Source: Gaeumannomyces sp. JS-464
Taxonomy: Eukaryota; Ascomycota; Sordariomycetes; Magnaporthales; Magnaporthaceae
Assembly (NCBI GenBank): GCA_002197995.1
Contig: NGZR01000001.1
Location: 8,990,001-9,054,000 of the forward strand
Length of the DNA: 64,000 nucleotides
Direction of reading: 5' to 3'
Positions 32,853 to 44,025 of this stretch are shown here, piece by piece. Each line of letters begins with the position of its first letter. Position 1 is the first letter of the stretch. Under the pieces are notes generated by a model. The model had not been told where the DNA came from, did no database searches, and saw nothing but the letters and a program-made list of their open reading frames with translations. A program made the translations under genes and the position numbers.

Positions 32853-34159
32853 AATGTCCGTCGCGTAGGTGATCCTGACGATGGCTTGAAGCCTGGCCTG
32901 GCTGTCTGTTTTCGTCGAGTCCTGCCACGGGATGGAGGAGTCAAGATTGAGGCCGAAGCTAGAGGGGGGAAAAAAGGTGGCACTTCGCTGTTTCGACGCG
33001 TTACAATGAGCCAGGCCATCTAGACCGGGTAGATGCATAAACCACCTCGGGTCCAGGAGTCCAAACTCTCAGTCCTCGGCGAAGGAATCCGTGGAACGGC
33101 AACGATAACGCGTCTCGTGCGGGGTTGTGCGTAACGCTCCAATAGAAATCTGTGCAAGTGCTAGTCTAATTTGAGTGCGAACCCAAATGCGACGGGAAAT
33201 TTATCCAGGTGTGAATCCAATCCACAGAGCTCAGGGCGAACCTAGGCTCGGGAGTGCGAATCCAGGTACGAATTCGGGGTGCGGTGACAGCCCTCACACA
33301 ATCCAAGCGAGCAGGTGCGAGGGTTTGATGAAAAGCCCAAACCAGGGAACAGAAGATTCCTGTTCGCGGATTCTGTTTCGCGTGGGTTGAAAGGCGACAG
33401 TGGGCGGCAACAGACCTGTGCATGCGAGAGGCTTAATATGAAGGACAATGATGTTCGATCAAGGGCCTTCGAACGAAGCGAACAGCTTCGCTCGTTGATT
33501 AATCTTCAGGTTTGCCAGCTTTGTTTGCAGGACTGATCCGTCGCCAGACAGGTAGCCTAATGAACGAAAGATATAGCGACAAGCTTTGGTGAACAAGCGG
33601 CCAAAAAAGCTGCCGGCCTGCCCAGGGTCCTCAAAGCAGACTTCTGCAGAGTAAGCCATGACAAGTTGCCAGCCATCTGCTTCACATATGGCTCAATCCT
33701 CCCAAACTCTTGGGGCAGCGCATGCAATCAAGCACATAGGCCCGATATCAACTCACGCGGCGCGTGCACGGGCAAACCCTGGGGCAAGTGCTCCTCGCCT
33801 GCTTATCAAGATAAGCTACCAAATATAAATCTATAAATCCAAGCTCAACTCACCGACTGACCGTGTGCCGATCACTCTCAGACCGTGGTGACAGGGAGGT
33901 CTACGTTCTGAAACGTATCACCCATTACAATAGACGGGAACACGGAAGCACGCCTGTTCACCTCGCTTTTCTAGAAAAAATGTAAATATGCATTGGAAAA
34001 TCACTGCATGAAGTATTGAAGCCTGTGTTCCGATCATCGTAGGGATACGGTATTGCAAGGAGCTCAGCCCTGGGCTGGTGACTTGATATAATACCACAGC
34101 CCTTTGAATCCAAACTGGAGAGTATTACAGCAAGAAATTGAAGTTTCGCGGGAGGGAGA
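32853..34159. other. intergenic region
   Basis: 1.3 kb without a gene. A degenerate recurring string (GTGCGAAYCCA and variants) appears four to five times between 33170 and 33310, and a small hairpin-like palindrome lies near 33470-33500. Confidence 0.4.
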
Positions 34160-34920
34160 GAGACTGTCAAGATGTGAGGGAGGAGTTCCAACACGCTGGG
34201 CCTGATCGACTGCGTGTGCGATGTCGACTACGGGGTTGCGCCGATGTTTTGCTCCGTGTGAGTGGTTGGAGGGGCCTCCCCGTCGTTTGTGCCACGGTTC
34301 GGGGGCTGACAGCTGATCCGACCTACTGCTGCTCAGGGAACCCCCTATCCCGAGTAAAAAAAGTCATCGTTGGGACCGACGGCCCCTGGACGCCGAGCAA
34401 CGGCATCGTCTACGTCGTCTTCGTGGCCACGGTGCTGGCACACGCCACCCTGGCCTCGACTCTGTCGTGGGTCATTGGCTAGCTGCAGACCGCGGCCGTG
34501 GTGTTGAACTTGCCGTTGATAGTGTGGCGTTGCCGCTGGCATCGGGAACGGCGGCAGCGGACGTGGCGCCAAAGTCGTCTTCGTCGAATTCCAAAACATC
34601 ACGGGCTGGCCGGCTGGCTGGTCCTTTATCCCCGCCTTCATGCCGCCTGTTTGGATGATTGCTGGCTACGACTCCTGAGTAGGTTTTGTGGGAATGGGAA
34701 CCGAAAACGGTGGTTGGTGGGAAAGGTGGGACAGGCAACGCACATGGGCTGATACTGTCTTTGTAATATCAGGCTCATAAGAAGTTGACAGGAGCCCCTG
34801 GTGATCGAAGACGTTTGGGATTGGGAAAGCTCACAAATCAAATGGGAAGAAAGTTTCGGAAGAAGTCTCCAACGCCTCGAGGGCAGTTCCGCTTGGTTAC
34901 CTAGGCAGGTGCCTATCTAT
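34160..34920 (+). pseudogene. relic of an APC-superfamily amino-acid/GABA-type permease
   Basis: Pieces of a fungal amino-acid permease follow in the right order but are interrupted. There is a possible N-terminal remnant (VREEFQ then TLGLIDCV in another frame). Next come GPWTPSNGIVYVVFVATVLAHATLASTLSWVIG, an in-frame TAG at 34480-34482, and LQTAAVVLNLPLIV in the same frame. After frame changes VALPLASGTAAADVA and AKVVFVEFQNITGWPAGWSFIPAFMPPVWMIAGYDS end at a TGA. Lastly KVSEEVSNASRAVPLGYLG matches the SEEAxNAxRAVPxG motif of the family. Transmembrane segments beyond this point are not found. The stops are not all explicable by single homopolymer indels, so this looks like a genuine decayed gene. 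The stop changes are not simple C-to-T (RIP) events. Confidence 0.7.
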
Positions 34921-35989
34921 GAGCAGGGATGGCGTCCGTGTGGCACAGCGGCGTCACGAGCTGACCGAGATTACGCAGCGCGACGAGACGGTTCACCATA
35001 TGCCAAATTGTGTAGTTCTGATCCATGTCGCCAGCCACTGCCGCGACAAGCCCAGGGCAGCCACCCGCCCACCACGGCCAAGGCGGTTCTCGGCTCGTCC
35101 CGGATCTGAGGAGGTGGGGGAGCGAGCCTCTACGAGGGCCCGCAGCTCCACAGCGGCAGCCGCCAGGAAGCCCCAAGGCCAGCGCCGTCCCCTGACCTCG
35201 AGCGGCCCAGCCTTCAGCTCCAACCGCCGCCCGGAGCTGGAGCTCGTAGGCCGGTGGACCACGCCGACGTGGCAGGGGCCGGGATTTTCCCGGGACGACG
35301 AGAGGCGCCCCTGCGGCACCGCCTGCCGGGCGAGGCGCTGCAGCACGTTGACCGCATCCTGAGCGCCCTGATCATCGCGGCCATCGACCTCGTAAGCCGC
35401 CGCCATCGTGTCACCAGCCGGTGACGCTGGAGGCAGGAGCGGCGGCGGCGGCAGTGGTGCTACCTAGATGCAGACTCGAGCAAGATGACGGCCGGGCACA
35501 TCAAGAGCGCTTTTGTAATGCTGCCCGTCGATATCGGCTTCTACAGCTTGGCAGCGGGGGTACGTCTCGGTACTACGGGATGACACGCCGACTAACAGCC
35601 CACCCATTGGGTGATTGCGGCAACACGATCAGGTCGCGGCACGGTGTGTGGGGATGTGGGAGAATCAAGCCGACGATTTTAAAACCCTGGAAGCGAATGA
35701 GAGCGACAAAATACAGAAACCCAAGGCAGATCAGAAGCGGGAATTTAAGCGTGGCCAAATCCAAGCAAGACAAAGAGAGAGGGAGCGAAAAAAAGAGGGA
35801 ATGAGAGTTAGGAAAAGAACAAGAAAGCAAAAAGAGTGGCGAAAGAAAAGGGAAAAGCAGCCACATTCCCAAGGCTGCCCGCTGCGCATCTCGAAAGATA
35901 CAAGTTACAAGCAAAGTAAACCGAAATGGTGAGGACAGCCCTCGCCAACTTGCCCTTCCACGCGCACCCTGGGAGCTTCGGCAGGCTAA
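34921..35989. other. region downstream of the permease relic
   Basis: No supportable gene. GC-rich sequence at 34990-35450 has open frames on both strands with no recognisable motif; the missing permease C-terminus was looked for here and not seen. An A/G-rich tract covers about 35690-35870. Confidence 0.4.
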
Positions 35990-38240
35990 CTAGGCCTCCG
36001 CCGTGGCCTCCAGCTCCGCCTCCTCATCATCCAGTATCTTAAACATATCGTCTTCATCGTCTGCCATCAACTTGATCTCCATCTGGCACTCAACGCCGAT
36101 GGCTTTGAGATTTCCAAGCCGGTGGGTCCCAAGCCCCTTGCTCACAAGCATTGGCTTCGACACGAGGTTGACAGTGGGCAAGACGATGGGGTCCCGGTTT
36201 TTTGCCATGCGTTGCCACAGCTGCTCGATGAGGGTCAAATCCAGGTTCTCTATAAGTTCCATCCCATGACTCATCGGTGTGTACACTCCTCTGAAGGCCC
36301 AGGGGAAACCAGAGAGCTTGCTGGGGCGACGGATGGGGGGCTCCAGGAGACTTTCGGGCGGGTTCAGGACGTTCTCGGGGTCCCACACCACGTAATGGTT
36401 CTGGACGCTCTTGCGGAAGGCCATATCGACACATGCCACCAAATTTGCAATACCGTCGAGGATAGGGATGCCTGTCTCGCGTTCCCTCACATCGGCCAGG
36501 CGTGGATTCTCAAAGTCGAACAGGTGCTCAAGCTCCTTTATGAGAAATGTCTTGATATACTGCTCATCCAGCCGGTTGCGGTAATCGGTCATGACTGCGA
36601 GGGTGCGAGCCCCCACGGCCCTCCAGGTCTGATGCCTCAATTGTTGCTGCTTGGCTGTGTCCTCGAGGTCTCCCCTGTTTCTATGGCGCGGCATGCTGGT
36701 AGATCCATCGGGAGCCAGGCTTTTAAGCGCCTCCTCGCACCACCTTCGGTGGTCCGCTGGCATTCCGAGCTCGCAGGTTAGATTTCAGCAAAAGCCAATA
36801 CGTAATTAGGGGACCCGGCTGAGGGGTGCCAAAAGAGGGTCGCTCAAGTTTCTCTGAAAAAACGTACCTTGAATCTCCTCAAACACAAAGTTATCCGCCA
36901 CCCATAACGGGGAGGTGAACATGGCTTCGTCCTTGTGTGTGCTGGAGAAGAAATGGTCGTCGATCGCATGCCAAACGAAAGCCTGGCAAAGATCCCGCTT
37001 GCCACCGGGCGCGCCCCACAATTCCGCGGCCCGGTGCGAATACTCTGTCAATTTGCTGTTGACGTGATCGTGGAGAGACTCCCATGACACTCGGACGAGA
37101 CTTTTGGCCAAGTCCCTGATGGCACGGCCGAGAAATCTGAATTCATCGTTCGCGTGGTAGCCAAACTTGATATAGTCGTCCACGAACAGTAACTCCTGGT
37201 AGATAACGACTTTTCTTTCTTCTTCTTTCTCCTGCGCATCCCGGACCACACTCCCTACCTTTATGTCTCAGGTTCGCGAACGCAGGGGCTCTGGTCGATA
37301 AGGAGGCCGGGCAGTTTTGGACTCCACTTGATGATCCATATCCTCATGGAGTCCAAACTTGATCCACTCTCTCATATCGTCTGAGAGCAGATGAGGCTGC
37401 TCAGCCTTGGCTGGGTCTTCGGGGCCTCGTAAAACACCCGCTTCGTGCACAGCAGTGCTGAACTCGTACCCGACGTCCCGGCACTGACAGTCGTGATCTA
37501 TTCCTGACCAGGACCTGAGGTAGTGCTGAATTTGGAAGAACGTGGGATTCTTTTCGCACCGCGGTAGCTCGCCCAACGCCTCGTCCGATAGGATTGATTT
37601 GGCAATGATGATTCCTCTCTGGTTTTTGTCTTCAGGAAGAGGAGCGCACTCGGGGTAAGCTCTACAACGTAAGAATTTCAATTATTAATTATTAGCGATT
37701 CTCGAAATCAATCTGGCAAAGGGTGGGTAGTTGCGCGTGTGAGGGGGTTAAATTCGAGGATGTTAACGCACTTGGGACCCAGCGTATAGTGCTTTGGGCG
37801 GCGCCTTTGGATGCGGCCTGATTAGATCCATCCCCCACGGGGCCATCAAGGGCCTGCTGGTTTTGGTCGTCTGCCATGGGGCTGTCAGGAGCCTGCTCAT
37901 CTTGGCCGTCGTCTGCCACAGGGCCGTCGGGAGCCTGTTGGTCTTGGTCATCTGCCACGAGGCCGTCGGGGGCCTGTTGGTCTTGGTCGTCTGCCACGGG
38001 GTTGGCAGGAGCCTCCTGGCCTTGCCGGTCTTGGCCACCTGCCATGGAGCTGTCGGCTGCTTGTGGGGTGTCGCCGGCAGGAAAACCACGTTTCCGCTGG
38101 GCCCTGGTGCGGCCGGGAAGGACCAAGGAAGGATCGATGCGCGCCCCCTGCCACATTCCGGAGCCTTCAAAAGATCGCAGGCTGACGCTCTGGCCCGGCC
38201 GCGCCCCTGCCGGCCTGCCCCCCCAAAACCATAGCCGCAA
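35990..38240 (-). CDS. hypothetical multi-exon protein with an N-terminal 13-residue tandem repeat (unknown function)
   Basis: I do not recognise this gene. Four blocks run on the minus strand. 38240-37770 encodes a low-complexity start and tandem repeats around VADDQDQQAPDGP. From about 37664 to 37270 comes AYPECAPLPEDKNQRG..GYEFSTAVHEAGVLRGPEDPAK. From 37264 to about 36868 comes VVRDAQEKEEERKVVIYQEL, then LLFVDDYIKFGYHANDEFRFLGRAI, ending EEIQ at a GTACGT donor. The last block runs 36763-35990 (ADHRRWCEEALKSL..YIKTFLIKELEHLFDFENPRL..) with an acidic tail. A GTGCGT donor and TTGTAG acceptor bound the first intron, but phases do not match exactly. An in-frame TGA (37268-37270) sits between blocks two and three, in the same frame, so a small intron or an error must be assumed. 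The exon model is provisional. Confidence 0.5.
37830..38035 (-). repeat. tandem repeat coding for a 13-residue acidic/Gln motif
   Basis: About four and a half units of 39-42 bases encode variants of VADDQDQQAPDGP within the first exon of the hypothetical gene. Units differ by a few substitutions and one inserted Gly codon, so the array keeps the reading frame. Confidence 0.85.
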
Positions 38241-40039
38241 TGCCGTAGCGAACGGCGCCGCGCTTCTTGTGAGCCGAAGGGAGCTCGACTAGGACGGGCA
38301 GGTGGCTGTGGGGCGGCGCTCGAGCAACTGCCACGCCCCCGTGTGGCGGGAGGTCGGCCCCATGTGCTGGCGAGCGCCCTTAATCTTGATCTGCAGAGCC
38401 GACACCCACCCAACAAGGCTGGAGAAACAGGTGGAGTTGTTGCGGGGGTTGTGTCTTTCGTATTTTTTTTTTCTTTTCCTTCTTGATTCTCATGGTCGCA
38501 TGTCTTTTTACTCCTTCCCGCTGCCCGCCCGGAGCCCATTTGCATGGTTTTCCGCGGCTTTTCTCGGCGCTGCAGGAGTTGGCCTGCACACCTGTTGTCC
38601 CGGAGGTGACCGTGATAGCACGCGGGTCGTTGGGGTCGGTCCCGGGGAATGGGGAATCACTGGAGGAACACTTGGGAAACGGGCCATTTGGGAGACGGCG
38701 TTTGTGGGCGGCGCGGGTGTGGTTGGGCGCGCCGCTATACTTTGTGGCTAGCGTGCGCAAGTGGCGTGGAGGCGACGAGGGCGTGGCTGAGTGATATGTG
38801 GTGCTGGAGGCCTGGGATAGATACCCACTCCAAGGGACCGACAGGATCTGAACCTTGCCTGGCTTGGAAAACAAGGGGCTGTGCCCGCTGGCTTGGGGAT
38901 AACTGACAGCACATAGATCAGGCAGATGGACAGTGAATGGCATTTCTTTCTTTCTTTTTTCCGATTGGATTGGGAGTGACGCTGCCTAGGCTACTGTTGC
39001 TACACAGTTGCGAAAGGATATGCCATATTGCGCGTGACGGAGGTACGTGACTGAAAATGGAAGCATGATGGTCTCGCATTCTGGCCTGGTGCACGAACTG
39101 GGCAGCATCACGTATGTACCATCCACGACACCCCAAACGGGGTTGAGACCCCCCGCGCCCATCCGGCAAACTGATCACGGGATATCTGGGCTACAGAGTA
39201 GAGCGGAGCGGGGTGAACTACCCCATCGATGTTAGCTGGAGAGAGATTGGACATTACCTTGGGCTTTGTTCCATTTGAGATGGCATTCTGGGTTATCATG
39301 AATGCGAGTAGACGTTTCTGGCGTCGTTAGCAGGTCAAAATGGGCGGAGTAGCAAGTGCTGGACGTGAGTATGAGCGGCGTTCGGAGCCACACGTGGGCA
39401 AGACATCGTTCCTGCATCAAGATTCTTGAGGTGAGGGGATTCGTAACAATCTCGAAGAGAAATACGTGCGAAGCAGGTGGACGGAGGGAGGGGTCGAGAG
39501 GCGGAGCCGGTCAAGACCAAGTTGAGCGATCGCGCTTGCGAATGGCGGTAGGATGCGAACAGAGGAGAACCAAATGGGAGGGCGAAAACGGATAGCAAGA
39601 CCTAAGGTGACGTTACGAAAACGGAATGAAAGGCGAAGGAATGATTCGATGTGACCAACGTAAGCTGAACGTCTCGTCACGAGCCAACGGTAGGCTGTGA
39701 ACGGAGGGCACAGCGACGATGGCAACCTAACGGAAGAGAGCATCGGCCTTGCGATGTGAGGGTTAGCATTGACCAGATCGAGACGAGGAAAGAAGCAAAG
39801 TCCAAAAGAAAAACTGAACGCTGATTAAAAACAATATAGACGGGTATTGAGACATATTTACAGCGGGCAGCTGGTTCCGTACAGTTCGCGCCCAGCAGGC
39901 CAGGCGTCTCGAGCCGTGGTCTGCGAAAGATCCTCCACAGTATCCTCCTCCCTCGCTCCGATCGCGGGGGCAAAGACGACAACGACGACGGTGACGATGG
40001 TAACATGACATCGGCGTGATCGTTGTCGCTCTCCTCCAG
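38241..40039. other. intergenic region
   Basis: 1.8 kb. Short T-rich runs occur near 38464-38480 and 38943-38960. I find no supportable gene; open frames of up to 187 codons overlap on opposite strands and lack motifs. Confidence 0.4.
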
Positions 40040-41322
40040 CTAGCAACCCTCCCGCCTCCTGCCCCTGGGCTTTGAACGCAACGGTTCTGACGAGGACTTC
40101 TGCACCTTGCTACTACCACCATTGTTATTGCTGCTGTTCCTACAAGCCGATCCACGAGGACGGCTCCTACAGTTGCCGGCTGGACTGAAATCTCGACGAC
40201 GAAGACGGGATGGCGGGATGGAGTGTTTGGGAATATGCTTGCTGCGATGGCGGTCGGCCAAAACTGTCGATGAGAAGTAATCTGGGTCCAACTCTGCTGT
40301 GTGCAGAGATAGGTGACAGGCGATTGCCGAGTCGCGATGACGAAGACGAGGCATCGCGGACAAAGATCGCGGCGGCCGCAGCTCTGGGAAGAAGGAGCCG
40401 GCGCCACAGCTGGCGCGCGTGCGAATAGCTTCAGTCTTTGGCGTCGGCGTTTCTGATCTGGGGGTCTCGTCTGCTGCCACGGATGGAGCTGGCAGCCCGG
40501 CCATCGCGTCTTTGTTCTTCACCCAGTCGACGATCATGATCTTCTCGGTCTTGTCGACACCCTGCTTGTGGCGAATGCGGACGACTCTGACTCTCCAGAA
40601 TCAGAGCCCTCTTCGTCGGAAGTGCTCTGGGTCGAGGCGTCGTCAGGAAGAAGAGAAGGGCACGATTCTCGAATGGCGAAAACATCGTCAACCTCTGACG
40701 CTGACGAGAATGACATCGTACGGGAGGGTCCCAGGGAGAATGCGGCTTGGTCGAAGTCGTGCTGCGACGGGACACTCGAGTATGTGGTCATGGACCGCGG
40801 CGAAGGGGGATAGGCTTGGAGGTAGGACTCATCAGGCATCGATGCGAGCTTTTCGTAGTCGTCGATGTGTTCAGAGGGATTGAGGGAGTCGATGTCGGCG
40901 CCGTCAGAGTCGATCGAGGAAGAGGACGACGACTCATTCGAAGGGTACCAAGGGTGGTTGTCGGGAAGGTAGGCCGCAAAGTAGCGGACGAGCGAATCGA
41001 GGCTTCGTGTGCGGAACAGCTGGATGGCGTGCTGCCACTGGTCTGTGCCGATGAGCGAAGGGTTGGCGATGATCTCGCACGAGGCCGATTGGAGGATATC
41101 GTTGAGCTCTCGAAGGCGTTGCTGCTTGCGTTCCGACATCAGGCTGTGGAACTCGGCGGTGGAGGATGCCGCATGGGAGAGCTCGAAGACATCGTGGTGG
41201 AAGGCCTCGGGGTCTTGGATCGAGGAGGGAATAGTGTTGTATTGGTCCTGAAGCGTCGTGACGAGGTCATCCTTCTTCAGCCCAAACTTCCAGAATGGCC
41301 ATGCTGTGTCGGGATCGTCCAT
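40040..41322 (-). CDS. conserved hypothetical protein, Ser-rich, with one frame break
   Basis: From the Met at 41322 (MDDPDTAWPFWKFGLKKDDL) a helical N-terminal domain runs through DPEAFHHDVFELSHAASSTAEFHSLM, RLRELNDILQSASCEIIANPSL and WQHAIQLFRTRSLDSLVRYFAAYLPD. An acidic Ser-rich middle follows (NESSSSSSIDSDGADIDSL; SEVDDVFAIRESCPSLLPDD). Near 40590 the frame changes, and VRIRHKQGVDKTEKIMIVDWVKNKDAMAG leads into a basic Ser/Arg-rich tail that stops at 40040. The first stop in the original frame (40534) would truncate this basic segment. I do not recognise a domain; the composition suggests a soluble regulatory or scaffold protein. Confidence 0.65.
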
Positions 41323-44025
41323 ATCCTGAGCGAGGATGCTTGCTGATTGTGTTCAAGGCTGGGACCAAACGCGAAGGGCGTCGGCCGGGTCGGGGCGGGC
41401 TGGTCGAGGAGATCGAGGAGGGCAGAGAGGGTCGGGTTGGTCCGTGTAGCGTGAGCCGGTGGGCAGTCGCGAGTCGGTTGGGCTGGGTCCTGTGAGGCTA
41501 TGAGAGGCATCGAGACGAAAACATCTATATGAGGGCAGTCATTGTGGCGGCGAGCAGTGCTGTGGTCTGGGGGATGGGTATGGTCTGTTTTGCCTGTTGT
41601 GTTGTTGTGGTGATGTTGTGGGGAGAGGAGGACGGCGACGACGACGACAAGACCCCCCTGAGCGTCCAGTCGAAAGGTGGGCGTCGTGCCAGATACCGAA
41701 AATCAGTGCCACAAAGCCTGATCTCTGCCCAGGCACGGCGGTCCAATGAGATTGGCCGCCCGAGCCCTACGGCTAATGCAAGTCCCCAACTAGCGCCATG
41801 CATGGATTGCATGGTGCAGGATGCGGAAAGGCCACAGTCCCACCCACCACCACGAGCCAGCCAATCGAATTGAGCCGCATATAGTGGAGACTTTGCCCCC
41901 AAAGACCGCTTGCGACGACGAAAGACCAATCAGCGACGAGTGCACTCTTCATTCCCACAATTCCATCCATGTCCAAGACATCTCAGCCAGCCGATTTGAC
42001 CAGCATCATTTCATTTACACCTCATCCTTGCCACACCCAGGCCGGAGTCTGACCAGGCGGGAGCAGAAAGTGTGGGACGTGACTGTCGAAAAGACTGCAA
42101 CCAAAGCCAAGAACATCAAGGCGGAGGCATTTTGCTCAGGATAACATCCCATCAAGCGGCAAGTGCAGGCGGTGACAACTTTTCAATTTCGTTCTAAGGC
42201 TCGCAAAGCCAGTGCATCAATGCTTCAGTGTCGTGAAAGGACGGGACAAACGATGGTCGCCTTCCAGCCCTCTTTCGGGTTTCAGTGTGGATCGGCTGAG
42301 TCCAGCGGGTGCTCCTGCTTCCTCGTCGTGCCGCAGCACCAACGCCAGCCATGATGGAGTCAGCCACCCATTTTTCCAGCCAATGACGGACTGCGCACAT
42401 CGTCTGTCCGCCTGGGCGTTGTCCCCCAGCTGACCACCCAATGCATCCTTTTCATCACCGCCAGACAGAGGAACCCGACGCTCCGATTCAAATATCTCAT
42501 CAATCCACGCGCCTTCGGTTTCTGCGACGGAGGGTTAAACGGCACGTTTTGCCAACGGAGACCAATCCGTCTCACTCCGTTACGGGTACGGTATCCCGTG
42601 ATCGTCATTTCTTGGCTTTCCATCCACAGCTGGCCGCCACCCGCCGGCAGCTGGCGCGTAGCCAGCGGAGCCCTCGCTGACAAAGCGTCCGATTTCTTCC
42701 CCTCACTCTTCCTCCTCTTCCTCTCTACCTAGGCACCTGACGCTTCTGCAACGCCCACTGGGCGCAGTCCCGCGGCAGACGACCACCAGGCTGGCGGCAC
42801 TCTGAGACTCTGACCGAGAACCTCCTCGTGACATGGCACCCTTTGCGGCCGAGTCCAACTCGGTATGCTCGGTATGCTCGGTATGCTCGGTATGCTCCCC
42901 ATTTCCCGGGCTGCCATCATTGCTATGGCGTCCGCTCGTCTTCCCCAGACCAGACTGCCCTGCTGGGCGTTTCCGCTCCCGCAGCCTGTCTTTCTTCTCC
43001 TGTCCGCGAGCCTCCCCCGCGCCGCGTGCCGGGGTGGTCTCCCCTGCATTGCGCAGCCTCATTGGCTCCCTCGAGCAGGACATAGAGTCCCCAGGCACCC
43101 GTGCAGCTGGCTGTTGCCGGCAGGCGATGACTCTGTGCGTGTGCTGTGGCCCATCTGCCCACTGCTGAGGCTGAGCCCCAGCGATTCTAGGGTTCTTCAG
43201 CGAGAAACCCCCGTCAGCAGGGCCCGGGGCTCTCTCTATCCCATCCGCTTCTTTTCCCATCTGACTCCTTCTTTTCAATTCCCTGTTCCATTGCGCGCGA
43301 GAGACCGGCGGCCACCTGTCCGGAAACGAGATTTCGAGGCCAGTGGAGGGACTGCAGGGCGCATCTGCCTGCCCATATTTTCGTCCCCTCCCCCCACTTG
43401 CTTTGTTTTCTGGCGTGGCTTTCGCTGTTCGAAACGGTCGCTCAATTGACTTTTCATTTCGTTGCTGTGCTGTCTGTCGCAAGCCGTCAGTGCACAAATA
43501 TATCCCGCCCACCCCGCCCGCTCGTTCGCCCTACGCATGTTTCCTTGCCAGTGCAGCGCCGCCAGGGGAACCTCGCATCGAGCGAAGCTCTTTCGCTCCC
43601 CACCCTCGTTCAGCCCACGGCCCCCTTGCCGCCGTTAGCCAGCGGCGAGCGTCTGCCTGTCATCCCATTATCGCGTCATCGCCAACCACATACCACCCCT
43701 TTTCACACTACTCGACTGTGAAATCCATATCCCTCGTGGTCAATAACAGTCAGCTCCAGCTCAGTCGCTGCCTATACTCTCGCTTGTCACCGGCGCTTGA
43801 GAGAGAAGTTACCGCGCATCACGCGCGCAGCTGCCCTTGCGCCTGGGTGATCCTCGCTTGCCACCGTTACTTGGACACTTCAGTGCGCGCATTGCCTTCC
43901 AGCGACCCGCCGAGTGGACTTGCGTCGGGGTCTGGCGGCCCGCCTGGTGGCCTTAGCTCGCGCCGGTTTTCGCCATCCAGGGTCAGCGGCTACCTGCCGC
44001 CAACCCAGACCACGTTCCGCGAGCG
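41323..44025. other. long intergenic region and probable long leader of the kinase gene
   Basis: 2.7 kb between divergent genes. No supportable gene. It contains the 9-bp tandem array at 42861-42896 and a CCTAGG motif near 42727. From about 43200 onward the + strand is pyrimidine-rich, as expected for a promoter and leader of the kinase gene. Confidence 0.45.
42861..42896. repeat. four exact copies of a 9-bp unit
   Basis: CGGTATGCT repeated four times without interruption. It lies in the upstream region of the kinase gene. A three-fold unit length keeps all frames open, which explains the spurious repetitive open frames across it. Confidence 0.95.

Noticed and set aside
34160..34920. RIP (repeat-induced point mutation) as the cause of the permease decay
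   Set aside because: The stop codons replace residues by changes other than C-to-T or G-to-A where the ancestral codon can be guessed, and GC content remains high.
42861..42896. Short repeat array considered as a CRISPR-like structure
   Set aside because: Units are 9 bp with no spacers in a eukaryotic genome; it is a simple microsatellite-type tandem repeat.
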